Below, piece after piece: positions 47,330-57,700 of a DNA stretch of 64,000 nucleotides (position 1 is the first letter of the stretch; each line of letters opens with the position of its first letter). The stretch is from Medicago truncatula (lineage: Eukaryota; Streptophyta; Magnoliopsida; Fabales; Fabaceae): NCBI RefSeq assembly GCF_003473485.1, contig NC_053046.1:11046001-11110000 (forward strand), read 5' to 3'. The notes under the pieces are model-generated. The model was not told where the DNA came from. It searched no databases and worked only from the letters and a program-made list of their open reading frames with translations. The translations under genes and the position numbers were made by a program.

Positions 47330-48620
47330 ATCATTTGGTGGGTGTGTACTGATTGCTTTATGGTAAGTATCAATTCTTGGCATCTTTCATGGTTTATGGG
47401 ATTACACTGTGTCTGTGTCTGTGTCTATTTATTCAGCCGTTCTGTTTTTCAATTCTTGATTCCTTGAATGATTGCATGCATGTTTTGTTGAAATATTCAC
47501 CGGGCTCCCAAGCATCACAAATATTTTTATGACTAATTTGACTAAATATAAGATTAAATGATAAAATCTCATATTTATTTTCTGTTTTATTTTTCATTTG
47601 TTGCTTTCACTGTAAGTGAGATTTTGAAGTAAAACAAATATTGCAAGTGTCAGTATGCAGTATAAACCTTACCACCAAAACTTATTTTTTGAAATTAATG
47701 AAAAAATGCAGCCATGTCAAGGATATCAGCATTCTCATACAGAGCAAATTTGATTTGTTTGTGCCCTCTAACTATTTCTAGTTTATAGAATTTTGTGATT
47801 ATTCATTCAGTTTTGGTTCTGGGTGATGGATTTCTGCACAGTATCATCTAATTTTATTTTTTTTAAAAAAATCATTTGACTACTGCTATCTGAAATTACA
47901 AATTTTGATGTTCAGGAAAGATAGAAGAAGAGCTGCCTGGATTCTGGAGGGCCATATGGGTGGATTAAAAGGAAGACTTATTATCCAGTGGTTTTATATT
48001 TTCAACTTCGTTTTGTTATTCTCATATACTTCTACATTGCAAAAGAAAAAAAATTAGGAAATACTCAGTTCATTACTAGTACTGTCAAATATTAGGCTGT
48101 TGCGTCACCAAAAAAACAAATACTTGGCTGTTGATAATTGTGATCTTGATGCATGTATGTGTATGTAACTATTTGGAGGAAGCAAGATTGAATCTAGATT
48201 TTGACATGTTGGATGTTTTTTTGAATATAATTGATTTTGTCTCGATAATTGATTGTGTTAAAGCTAGAACGTTGAGCTTTTGCCTCTCTACAATTGGTTT
48301 TTGACCTTAAATCTATTGTTCAACTCACTTTTAAATGAATTTCAAATATATCTAATTTTAAGAGAAATTCTAATACCTTCATAAGTGTGCCCATCGTGAA
48401 TCTATTGTTATTTTAATTAATTCAGGGTTTATCTTGTGTCCTAATTACTTTAAATACATGGTCATTCTAAACCAACCCAAGGACTAATTTGATTTCATTA
48501 ATATCAAAGAATGATTAAACTATTATTTGTGGTTAAAATACAAGGACGCAATTGATAATAATCAAACTTCATATTTCATCTTCAACCTCTTGTCATTGAT
48601 CCATTGATGGTTACACACAC
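47330..48620. other. 3' region of the coiled-coil gene and intergenic sequence
   Basis: Possible 3' UTR exon at about 47937-48010 after a ttcag acceptor. The remainder is AT-rich without a recognised feature. Confidence 0.35.
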
Positions 48621-48623
48621 TTA

Positions 48624-49876
48624 GGCTCTGTTTGGTAAAAATAGCGGATAGCTGATAAGCTAGCTTATAGCTTATAGCTTATAGCTGATGACTGATAGCT
48701 TATAAGCTAACTAAAGTGTTTGGTAAAACTAGCTGTTCAACTAGCTGATAAATGTAAAATGACATAAAAGACATTCTTAATTTATAATAAAATCATATCA
48801 AATAATATTTAAGTATTTGTAATTTCGTAATCTAAATTTTCTTTAAAAATATTTTAAAATAATGAAAGGTATAATTTCATTAAAATGTAACACAGTTGAT
48901 GATATATCTTTTAAAGAATAAAGAACATGTCCGTGAGCTTAAAAAAATAATAAAGAACATAACACTAAGATATATTTTCATAAAAAAATATAAATAAATA
49001 AAAACTAAAGGTATATTGTTGCGTTGCGTCAATTTTTTGTAAGGCATATTGTATGAAAAAAATAACAACGAAAGCCATAGAGTAAAAAAATAACACTAAT
49101 AGTATATTGTTCCTTAAAAAAAACTATTAGTATATTGTTCTGTAAAAAAAAGGTTTAAATATGTCTTTAGTCCTTGCACTTTCATCAGATTTTGGCATTG
49201 GTCCCTACACTTTTTTTTGTTTGGAATTGGTCCCTGCACTTTGTAAAAATATTGGTATTGGTCCATCTATTAACTTTCTGTTAAAAAAAAACACAAAATT
49301 ATTGGTATTGGTCCATGCACTTTGTAAAAATATTGATATTGGTGCCACGTGGCGTGAAATGATTGGGCCACGTGGCACTCCGTTGGTTTTGTGTTTTTTT
49401 TTATAACAGAAAGTTAACAGAGGGACCAATACTAATATTTTTACAAAGTGCAGGGACCAATGCCAAAGAAAAAAAAGTGCAGGGACCAATACCAAAATCT
49501 GATGAAAGTGCAGGGACCAATGACATGTTTAAACAAAAAAAAATGGTATATTGTATAAAGAGAATTACAAAGAAAGCTGGTTGGTGTATTTATTAACAAG
49601 GACTAGTAATATTTTCTAAAATAAATAGACAGTGGTATTTATTATGGAGCTATATTATAATAAATTGTAGTGGATAAAAATGGAAGAAAAAGTGAGAAGC
49701 TATAAACTATAAGCTCAAACGCTACTTGGAATAGCTTCTGAAAAATAGCTTATAAGCTCATGAAATAAGTTATAAGCTCATGGTGAAAAAGTGTTACCAA
49801 ACAGAGCTTTTTTTTGCCAAACGAGCTTATAAGCTATAAGCTATAAGCTAATTTAGATGTCTTACCAAACAGTGCC
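48624..49876. mobile_element. PIF/Harbinger-type MITE with a nested Mutator-type MITE
   Basis: The ends are ggctctgtttggtaa (48624 on) and the inverse of ggcactgtttggtaa (to 49876), flanked by tta at 48621-48623 and 49877-49879. A GGNNNTGTTTGG terminus with a TTA duplication is the PIF/Harbinger (Tourist-like) signature. The subterminal parts are packed with agcttata/tataagct words. The element is split by a second MITE at 49152-49534. An extra end-like sequence, ttaccaaacagagc, near 49795-49808 suggests an inner duplication or a second nested copy. Confidence 0.8.
49152..49534. mobile_element. Mutator-type MITE, ggtttaaatatg family, copy 3 (nested)
   Basis: 383 bases, with inverted ends ggtttaaatatgtctttag and the inverse gtttaaacatgtcattggt; the arms pair for most of the length (ggtccctgcactt words). 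The centre is the palindrome-like ccacgtggcgtg / gggccacgtggc. Flanking poly-A makes the 9-bp duplication (taaaaaaaa / aaaaaaaaa) only compatible, not proven. It inserted into the Harbinger-type MITE, so it is the younger of the two. Confidence 0.75.
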
Positions 49877-49879
49877 TTA

Positions 49880-50850
49880 GTAAGATATTAAAAAAAATTC
49901 AAAACAAACATGTTATTCCTATCAAATACTTAATCACTCCAAGTTCACTTTCTAATAATGAAATTTGTCCATCAACTTTGTCCTCCAAACCTCTTCATTG
50001 CCACTTTCCTTAACTATTGAAAGAACATTTTCCATCAATCTTGCCCTCCTTATCGACCACAACAGTTCCATTGTTTTTAAACTATCCTACTTCTCTAGCT
50101 TCCTTAACCTATACAAAGAATTGCAATTATCTTCATCATACTGCAAAAAGGAAAATCAATCAAAGACTAAAAAATCATAACGGTAAACAAAACGTTCCCA
50201 TTGTTTAACAAATTATTTGGTCACAAACCCAAATAAAATATGTTTGGCACACTCACATAGTTATATAATTTAAAGAGAGAAAAAATTAAATATTGTCAAA
50301 TGATTACTTTTCTTTTAATTTTTTTCCATTTGTGTGTGCCCAAATATTTCTAATTTGAATTTGTAATTATATAAGACTTGCTCACTATTTTCACAAACCT
50401 TTCACAAAGGGCATGTGTAGAAATATCTTCTTGGATGCATCAATCTTTCTTATAACACATTCTAGGACACCAAAAATCAAGCATTTTTATCTCACCATTA
50501 AACATATATACGACCACCACCCATCATTTTGATTTGAGTTTGAACAAGTTTTATTGAACAAATTTTGAAGATTTTATATCAGTAATGAGAGATTTAAAAA
50601 TTAGCGTTTCAAATATACAATATTGAAAAGGAATCGTTGCACAATAATTATGAATATTGAAAAAATTTCGATCAAATATGTCCTTGTAAACGTGAAAGCT
50701 GACTAACGTGTGTTAACGCGCAGACGTCATCACTTCTTAACAACTCAAATTAACGATGGACTAAATTGATCGAATATTATAACATTGAGGACATTATAGC
50801 CATTTCAATTAACTTAGAGAACGAGTAGAAAAGAGCATGTTTGGTTTTTA
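49880..50850. other. Intergenic, no gene recognised
   Basis: AT-rich sequence that becomes the promoter of the ankyrin gene at its right end. Short frames at 49965-50208 show no similarity. Confidence 0.4.
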
Positions 50851-50916
50851 GGACAAGATTTGGGGGCAAAACCGCGAGAAGAGAAGGAGAAAAGGAACAC
50901 TGAGCAGAAACAACAG

Positions 50917-53188
50917 ATGGGTAAACCAAATCCACAGAAATCGGGTACCGGCGGCGACCTTCACGCGGCGGCAAGGTCCGGTGATCTGATAGCAGTTCAG
51001 TCAATTTTGATTTCAAATCCTCTGGCCGTCAATTCCAGAGATAAGCACTCTAGAACACCGTATCCTCAATTATTAACGCAACCCTAACTATTTTTCGTAT
51101 CATCATTTAATCAATATATTTCATTAGCTCTTATGTCTTTACAGCTTATTTGCAGCTTATCATTTTAAATACTTATGTATAAGTTGTTTCCATAGTAAAA
51201 GGTAAAATTAAGTTTAAATTGTTTTTGTATAAGGTTATAAGTTGCTTTCATAAGCTATCTTTGATGACTTATGAGAATAAGCAGAAAATAGCTTATGAAT
51301 AATGTTACTAGCTAACCCACTTGGGTTGGTCAGGTGGGGTTGGTTGGGACCTTGGAGTGTGTTCTTCTCAAGGTCTTAAGTTCGTTTACCTCCGGTGCCA
51401 ATTTCGATTCGATGAGCTAGTCCATTCAGAGCCTTGCTCTGGTTTTAAATGGGTCTCCCACAGGTGGACAGTGGGATTGAAACCCTCGAATTAGTCTGTC
51501 CTTAGGCTGGATACCGAGTTTTCAAAAAAAGAACAATGTCATAAGCTATTTTCATAAGTTCTCTCAAACAATCTCACAAAACTTATGTTGGTAGATAAAC
51601 TCAAATAAATCAATCCAATTAGGCATCATTACATGGTTATCATTAATGACAGAGGTTTAAACCAAAAGTTGGGGCATGGAGGATCTAATCTTAGTTATGA
51701 GTTATGACATAGGGGAGTTTGGGCTCCCCCAAATATTTTAAAAGTAATGTATATATTTCTTTCTAAGGTAGTTGAGTTCATCCCCGCAACCTTAAACATG
51801 GAGCAAAAAGCAAGAAAATGAAAATCACACATGAAGGGATATGGTGTTGTGCTGGTATAAATATACCTTAGAAAGAAACATGCATATTATTGTAAAAATA
51901 TCTACAAGAACCCAAGCTCTCCTATGTCATAACTAAGACGCGCCGTTGGTTATCACCCCCAATTTTGTTACTGTTTATTATTCTCTCATTGTACTGAACT
52001 GAAATGCTATTTATCTGCTTGTTAGGGTATGCTTACATGATCCTGAAAATTAAAATTTTCTTGTGCGTAAGAATTGTGCTTCATGTTTTGCCTCTGTGTG
52101 TATGTGTCCATGGATAGTTGAATATTTATTCAGTTACATGATTGTGTTCTAGAGAGAAAATAAGGACGAAAACTTTTATCTGGGGTGAAGTTACTAGGTT
52201 TTTCTTTGGAATTTTAGCATTGCAATACTGTTTCTTCAACAATCACCTTTGGACCATAGACTACATTTTACATGATTGTATTTTGGGGAAAATTAGAAGT
52301 TAGGAAGATAATTTAATTTGGTAAAGTTAGTAGTAACTGGGTTTGACTTGGGAATTCTAGCACTGTCATATTGTTTCTTTAACATGCATATTTGGACCAT
52401 AGACTATATTTTAGATGACTGTGATTGGGGAAATAAGGAAGTAAACTTTATCTAGGCGAAGTAACTGAGTTTTTCTTGGTAATTCTAGCATTGCGTTGTT
52501 GTTTCTTTAACAACCAAATTTGAGCAATAGACTACATTTAGCAGCATTTTCTGGGCAAACAGAAGTAGTCAGTTACCTCTGCAAGAACAAGGCTGATGTC
52601 GGTGCTTCTGCTATGGATGATATGGCCGCAATACACTTCGCGGCACAGAAGGGACATTTAGAAGTTGTTCGAGCTCTGGTTTCAGCTGGTGCCTCTTTCA
52701 AAGCCTCTACTCGGAAAGGTGTGACTCCATTACATTTTGCTGTTCAAGGTTCCCATCTGGAACTTGTCAAGTACTTATCCAAGAAAGGGGCAAGTCTCAC
52801 TATCAAGACAAAGGCAGGAAAGACCCCGTTGGATCTTGCTACCAATGATGAAGTCCGCGCCTTTCTAGAGGGATTTGAAAAGTCAGCTAAGAATGGAGAG
52901 TCGAAGAACGAAGATAAAACTGAAGGTTCTGATCCAAAAGAAAACGAAGAATCCGATCCAAAAGCAGCTGAAGAATCTGATCCAAAGGCATCGTCCTCTT
53001 TAGGATCCGAAGGTAATTTGAGTTGCGAACCTCCTGCAGCTTCTGTTGATGAAGAAAGTGGTGAGAAAGAGAAGAGGAAGGGTAATGAAGATGATGCAAG
53101 GGAAAACTCTTCACATCCGAAAAAGGCGAGAGTTCAACTAAGCCATCTCCAAAGTTCAGATGATGTCCAAGAAGAAGAGACCCTGTAG
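50917..53188 (+). CDS. Ankyrin-repeat protein, 2 exons, 266 aa
   Basis: Exons 50917-51059 and 52531-53188 join at phase 2 to restore RTPLHLAAFSGQ. The start MGKPNPQKSGTGGDLHAAAR is in a good context (cagATGG). Residues 14-145 hold four ankyrin repeats: GDLHAAARSGDLIAVQSIL, RTPLHLAAFSGQTEVVSYL, MAAIHFAAQKGHLEVVRAL and VTPLHFAVQGSHLELVKYL, then a partial KTPLDLA. The C-terminal 110 residues are acidic and low-complexity, with three ESDPK-type repeats and a basic patch (HPKKARVQ). It is close to the small Arabidopsis ankyrin protein encoded by At4g19150. Ankyrin arrays mediate protein binding; the partner is unknown. The intron (51060-52530) holds a MITE, a SINE nested in it, another foldback, and a triplicated splice-acceptor region. 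Confidence 0.9.
51125..51625. mobile_element. MITE, ggataaacaacttaat family, split by a SINE
   Basis: The two halves, 51125-51305 (cttatgtataagttgtttcc) and 51531-51625 (cataagctattttcataagt, caatctcacaaaactta), together match the 27736-27980 element in order. A SINE separates them. It lies in the ankyrin gene intron. Confidence 0.6.
51306..51530 (+). mobile_element. Au-like SINE nested in a MITE
   Basis: About 225 bases, opening with a tRNA-like A-box region (cacttgggttggtcaggtgg), then ggtcttaagttcgtttacc at the B-box place. It continues with gagccttgctctgg, gggtctcccacaggtgga, and ends in an A-rich tail. Flanked by gaataatgt (51297-51305) and gaacaatgt (51531-51539), a 9-bp target duplication with one difference. 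The family resembles the widespread plant Au SINE by layout. Confidence 0.7.
51680..51945. mobile_element. Small foldback element in the ankyrin gene intron
   Basis: Left end tgacataggggagtttgggc and right end ...cccaagctctcctatgtcataactaag are inverted copies over about 25-30 bases. Internal words (tatatttctttctaagg against ccttagaaagaaa) also pair. Non-coding MITE; family not assigned. Confidence 0.6.
52160..52545 (+). repeat. Three tandem ~115-135 bp repeats spanning the ankyrin intron/exon 2 boundary
   Basis: Diverged units at about 52160-52289, 52290-52430 and 52431-52545. Each contains a version of taattctagcattgcat, tgtttctttaac, and atagactacattt. In the last unit the words caatag/actacatttag form the true splice acceptor and the first codons of exon 2. 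In the two upstream units the corresponding ccatag is a decoy acceptor followed by related but non-coding sequence. Confidence 0.75.
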
Positions 53189-53485
53189 GTTGGTAGAGCA
53201 TAATAGAATGGATTTTTTTTTTTTTTATCATAGTCTGTAATATACTAATAGTATCTGATTTATAATCCCTCTGTTGGGTTGGTAGATTGGGCCATCTAAT
53301 GACTGTTAATGACACTTTTCCTGAACTAACACAATATTATCATTCGACAGTTTGTCCTCTTGTTGAGTTCCTTTTATGTAGAAACCCCGAGTGTATGTTT
53401 TGCACTTGAAGGTAACAAGCTTTCTCTTTTTTCTCTCTAAGCAATTAACCACGATTGAATGAGTATTCGGTAGCGCAGTTTTCGT
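53189..53485. other. 3' flank of the ankyrin gene
   Basis: 3' UTR with a T run at 53213-53226. No further feature is recognised. Confidence 0.35.
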
Positions 53486-53497
53486 GCACTTACTTCG

Positions 53498-53603
53498 TGT
53501 GTGTTTGGAAAAATTCAATTCCACGGCCACACTGCACGTTTAGTTTGAAGCTACTGTGTGTTTGGAAAAATTCAATTCCACGGCCACACTGCACGTTTAG
53601 TAT
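53498..53603 (+). repeat. 52-bp direct tandem duplication in MITE-like sequence
   Basis: The unit beginning gtgtgtttggaaaaattcaa and containing ccacggccacactgcacg is repeated head to tail twice with one difference (agtttgaag / agtatgaag). The outer words (tgtttgg, and ccaaaccgaac near 53673) suggest a MITE in which the duplication occurred. Confidence 0.75.
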
Positions 53604-53689
53604 GAAGCTACTGTCTGGAGCTTCTAAATATCATGTTGGTTTGAGCATTGAGGCGCGAGAATTATAACTCTAACGCCAAACCGAACATT

Positions 53690-54790
53690 GGCTTCATTGC
53701 ATGCGTAAGCAGGCATTTGTGTACATAGGAGTAAATATTCATTTTGGTCATTAAATTTGAGGCATTTTGAAAATAGTTCATGAATGTATTAAAATTACAA
53801 AAACATCTTTAAAATTTTAAATGTACCTCTCATTAATCAGTTTGGTTCTCAAACGTGTTATTCAATAATAGATTGGTCTTTGGTGTATATTTTGTTAATC
53901 ATTTGATCAAGAACATTACTAATAAAAGACCCTTGACAACAATTTTGTAATCTTGATGCATTTAAATACTATAGTATTGGTGCTTTGCATGTTTGACGAA
54001 AAGTACTTATGGCACAATATTTGGGCACCCACGCGCCAAAATACATATCATTTAATTATTTTAAAAATATTCATTATTTAATTCTTTTTTCTTTTGTACT
54101 TTTTTACCAAATATGTGAGTGTGTGACCAAATATTGTGCCCAAAATGTAGTGTCCATCCAAGACTTCCTCACCACTTGTAATATAAGTGAGATGAGACAA
54201 ACATAGTGTGATACACACACATGCCATGTTGTGCACTGCAAGGGGGAAGGGAAATAAACCAAGACGCCTGCCTGCCCTTTTTAAAAGGAGAACATATTTC
54301 TTGGCCTTACATAATAAAGACACAAAGCTAAAACAACCAAGTTCAAGATAATAACAGAAATTTACATAACAGCACTGCTGGTTATATTTTAATTTAACTC
54401 ATTTCAAATACATTTTTCCTTAAAGCCTTGTAAATCTAGCCAAAAAACTAAGCACATGATTGAAGATAAATGAATCTATACTCTTGCAACATAGATACTG
54501 CTCAATTAAGCGACATAAATTTACAAAGTTGAGCAGCTACTGAACTACATTAAAATCTCTGCCGATCGAAGTTCTTTACAACTCATCCATTCTAACTTTA
54601 TTTCCTAAATAATGTTTCATTTTTTCTTTTAACCTAGTTTGTGATGACAATTTTTTTCTTTTCAAAAATAGGAAAACAATTCCTAAAACTGTTTCTATTG
54701 TGTCTCCTTGAACCCAGATGATGTATTAACCAAAAATCATAATGGTATAATAAATCTCACTGAAGGCTGCAGAATCAACCATTCCAAATT
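53690..54790. other. Intergenic between ankyrin gene and NPG1-like gene
   Basis: Decayed taaatattcattttggtc sequence near 53733 resembles the ends of the tttaaatatg MITE family but no right end was found. The rest is AT-rich 3' flank of the minus-strand gene. Confidence 0.35.
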
Positions 54791-54798
54791 CCGAATGT

Positions 54799-57700
54799 TC
54801 AAAGTATGGTGCTGAAACTTTCGATCGGATCAAATTCTTCCAGCATGGAAGCTGCCTGGAAGCAGTCCGCAGCATCACCCATTCGGCCATCGTGCTTGTG
54901 AATTAATCCCAAGTAATACCAAGCCATAGGATTGGTCGGTTCTATTCTAAGCGCATCAGACAGCATGCTTCTCGCAGCAGCAGGCAAAGCTTTTGAGCCT
55001 ATTTTATGAATCAAAGCACTCATTAAGATTTTGCTTGGAACATGGTTTGGTTCAAGTAGTATAGCATTAATAGCAGCGTTGAGAGCTTCTTGATTTTGCC
55101 CGTGTCCTTCAAACAAAATACCTGGTATAGAAGCGTATAAAAGAACATAAGTATATAAATATAAATATCATACAAGTTGACAATTCTTAGCTTTTGGCTT
55201 CATTTTTTATGTGCTATCTCCACATCCTCCATGAATGTGGCTTTGCAAGTTTAAACATTGATTTTTTCTAAGATTATAACGCGCAAATCTAGCACTGGCC
55301 AGTCATAAGCACTTTTCCGATATGGACATGAGTTTTGAAAATACGAAATCAAATCTATAAATCCAACATGCTAGAACGAAAAAACTTAAAGAGCACAAAG
55401 GATTTAGTCTTGCCTTCAGTACGCAAAATTTCTACAGAGTACTCCTTCAACTCTCTAGCCTTTTGCAAACAGATTTCAGCATCCTTCCAACGAGAAAGGC
55501 TAGCATATAAATTTGCAAGACCATGCCAAATATCAAATTCATTAACTTTATCATCTTCAACCTAGAAAGAGTTGACAAAATGAAATTAAGAATGATTTTG
55601 CAGTCAGTAAGCAACAAGCATCTCAAATTGTTAAAAAAAAAACTAGCATCTCAAATTTTCTTTTGGTGAGGGAGAGGCAAAACAAAACTGAAAGAAAGAA
55701 AGGATATATCCGCGTAACAACTAAAAAGGAAATATTAGAGCTTAAGAACAACATAAAAGGAAAAATACATGAAACAGTTTTCTTTTAACATCTAACGGTC
55801 TTTTCTTCCAAAAACAATATAATGGTTCATTTGTGTTCAAAATAACGATTCTATCATTCTATGAAACAACTTTATTTTAGATCTTCAGAAAATAATATAT
55901 TTAGCCAAGAAAGAAGTAACAAAACGGCTATATTTGTTGAGGTTGTTATAATTTTTTAAAACTCAACAACAACAACCAAGCCATATCCCACTATGTGGGG
56001 TCAGCTATATGGATCAAATTACGCCATAATGTTCTATCATATACCATTATTTTTCACTGCATCTAGGCAGCGATGCAGCGGCCCTTTCTCATTTGACACT
56101 GTACTCGAGCTATACAGCGTGTTGCTTCCAGGCAACGACCTAGCATTCACACTATTTTGTATTTGGTCCATGTCATAGAGATTCGACAAAGTTTTGCGTT
56201 GGTTGTTGAGGCCTAACACAACGCTCTCCTTTTACCCGGGCTTGGGTCCGACAATTATACCAAGGCTAACATAGGCAAGATTTTTTTAAAACTCAATCAT
56301 TGATTAAAAAAGTACTTTCACTTTATATAAAAGCATAAACAAGCTTGGCTCTATGAGGAAATACAATTCCACCAGGACGCTTATTGAGCTACTACTACAG
56401 TCTAAAGCAAAATCCATTATGATGAGATTGAACTAATTAAATGAAGAAAAAAACTTACCATAATCTGCTAAGCTCACATCAATGTTTTGCTCATATTAAA
56501 TTTAAGAACCTGTCAAAGCAGATAAGTAGATGGCAGAATCTTACCTTCGAACTAATTTGGAAAGACCCAAAGGATTTCCTCTGGGCTTGAACCAATGCAA
56601 GAAGGTAGCGATAGGTTTCGATAGCATCCATCGGTTTTGATTGGGAGATCTTCAGCTTCGCTTTAAGCTTAAGCAGAGGCCCCTGCTCCCATCTCACAGT
56701 CTGATCTAAAGCAGCATCTGTCACCACTTCAGCTTCTGGAAATCTTTGTTGTGCCGACAAAATCAGAGCAAGCAATATCCAAGCTTTCACTACTGAGCCG
56801 CCAGTTTCGTTGAAGAAATGACGCGCAGACCGCAAAGCAGAGGTCAGATTACGGTGTTCAGCGTACTGAACCGCCAACTCAAAAATCAGATCAGAATTAT
56901 TTTTCTCCAATCTAGTTCCCTCCTCCAATGACTCCAGAGCTTTGGACTGAAACCGAGACCTCTCGAAGTCAGAGGAAGCAACTTTAGCTTGCTTTCCAAG
57001 ACAAAGTCCCAACATGCGAAGAGCAACACCCTTTAAATGTTCATTTGGACCATGAGCATTCTTGATTGCCCTCTGCGCATGGCCGACTCCCTCACCGGCA
57101 AGACAGGTATTCTCACTGCAGATCTTAGCAGCTAATAATAACGATGTAAGGTCATCTGGCCGTTCGTGTTTGTGCAAGGACTTCCTTAGCAGATTCAAAG
57201 CACTGACATTTTGTCCGGCAGCACAATGACATAAAGCTAAAGAATTCCAACGATCGATACGATGGTATACTCCAGGCATCAAGTCTTCAAATTGCATTGC
57301 TAAAACGGAAGTTTGGCTACATACGGAAAGTGCAAAAGTTAGGTGCTCCATGATTGAAGGATCCCATTTTATCTTACCATGACCAAACTTTCTTATAAGA
57401 ATCATTAAAAGCAAAATGGCCTCTTCGAGATTATTTTTAGGCACATAAGAACCATCAACCTGAACTGCTAAACTAGGTGGACTTGCCTCCACACCACTAT
57501 ACAGCAGAAAAACAACAAATGATTTCTGAATTCTTGAACAGCAATCATTATCAAGGTTCCATTGACTAAGAAGGGCACGCCGATAAGCAGAGATTGCCTC
57601 GTCATAGCAACCTCCTTGTTTCCAAAGCTCTGGAAGGAGCTCTACTGCATGGCTGACTATCTCTTGCAGTTTACCATCCACTTGAAAATCAGGTATGCCC

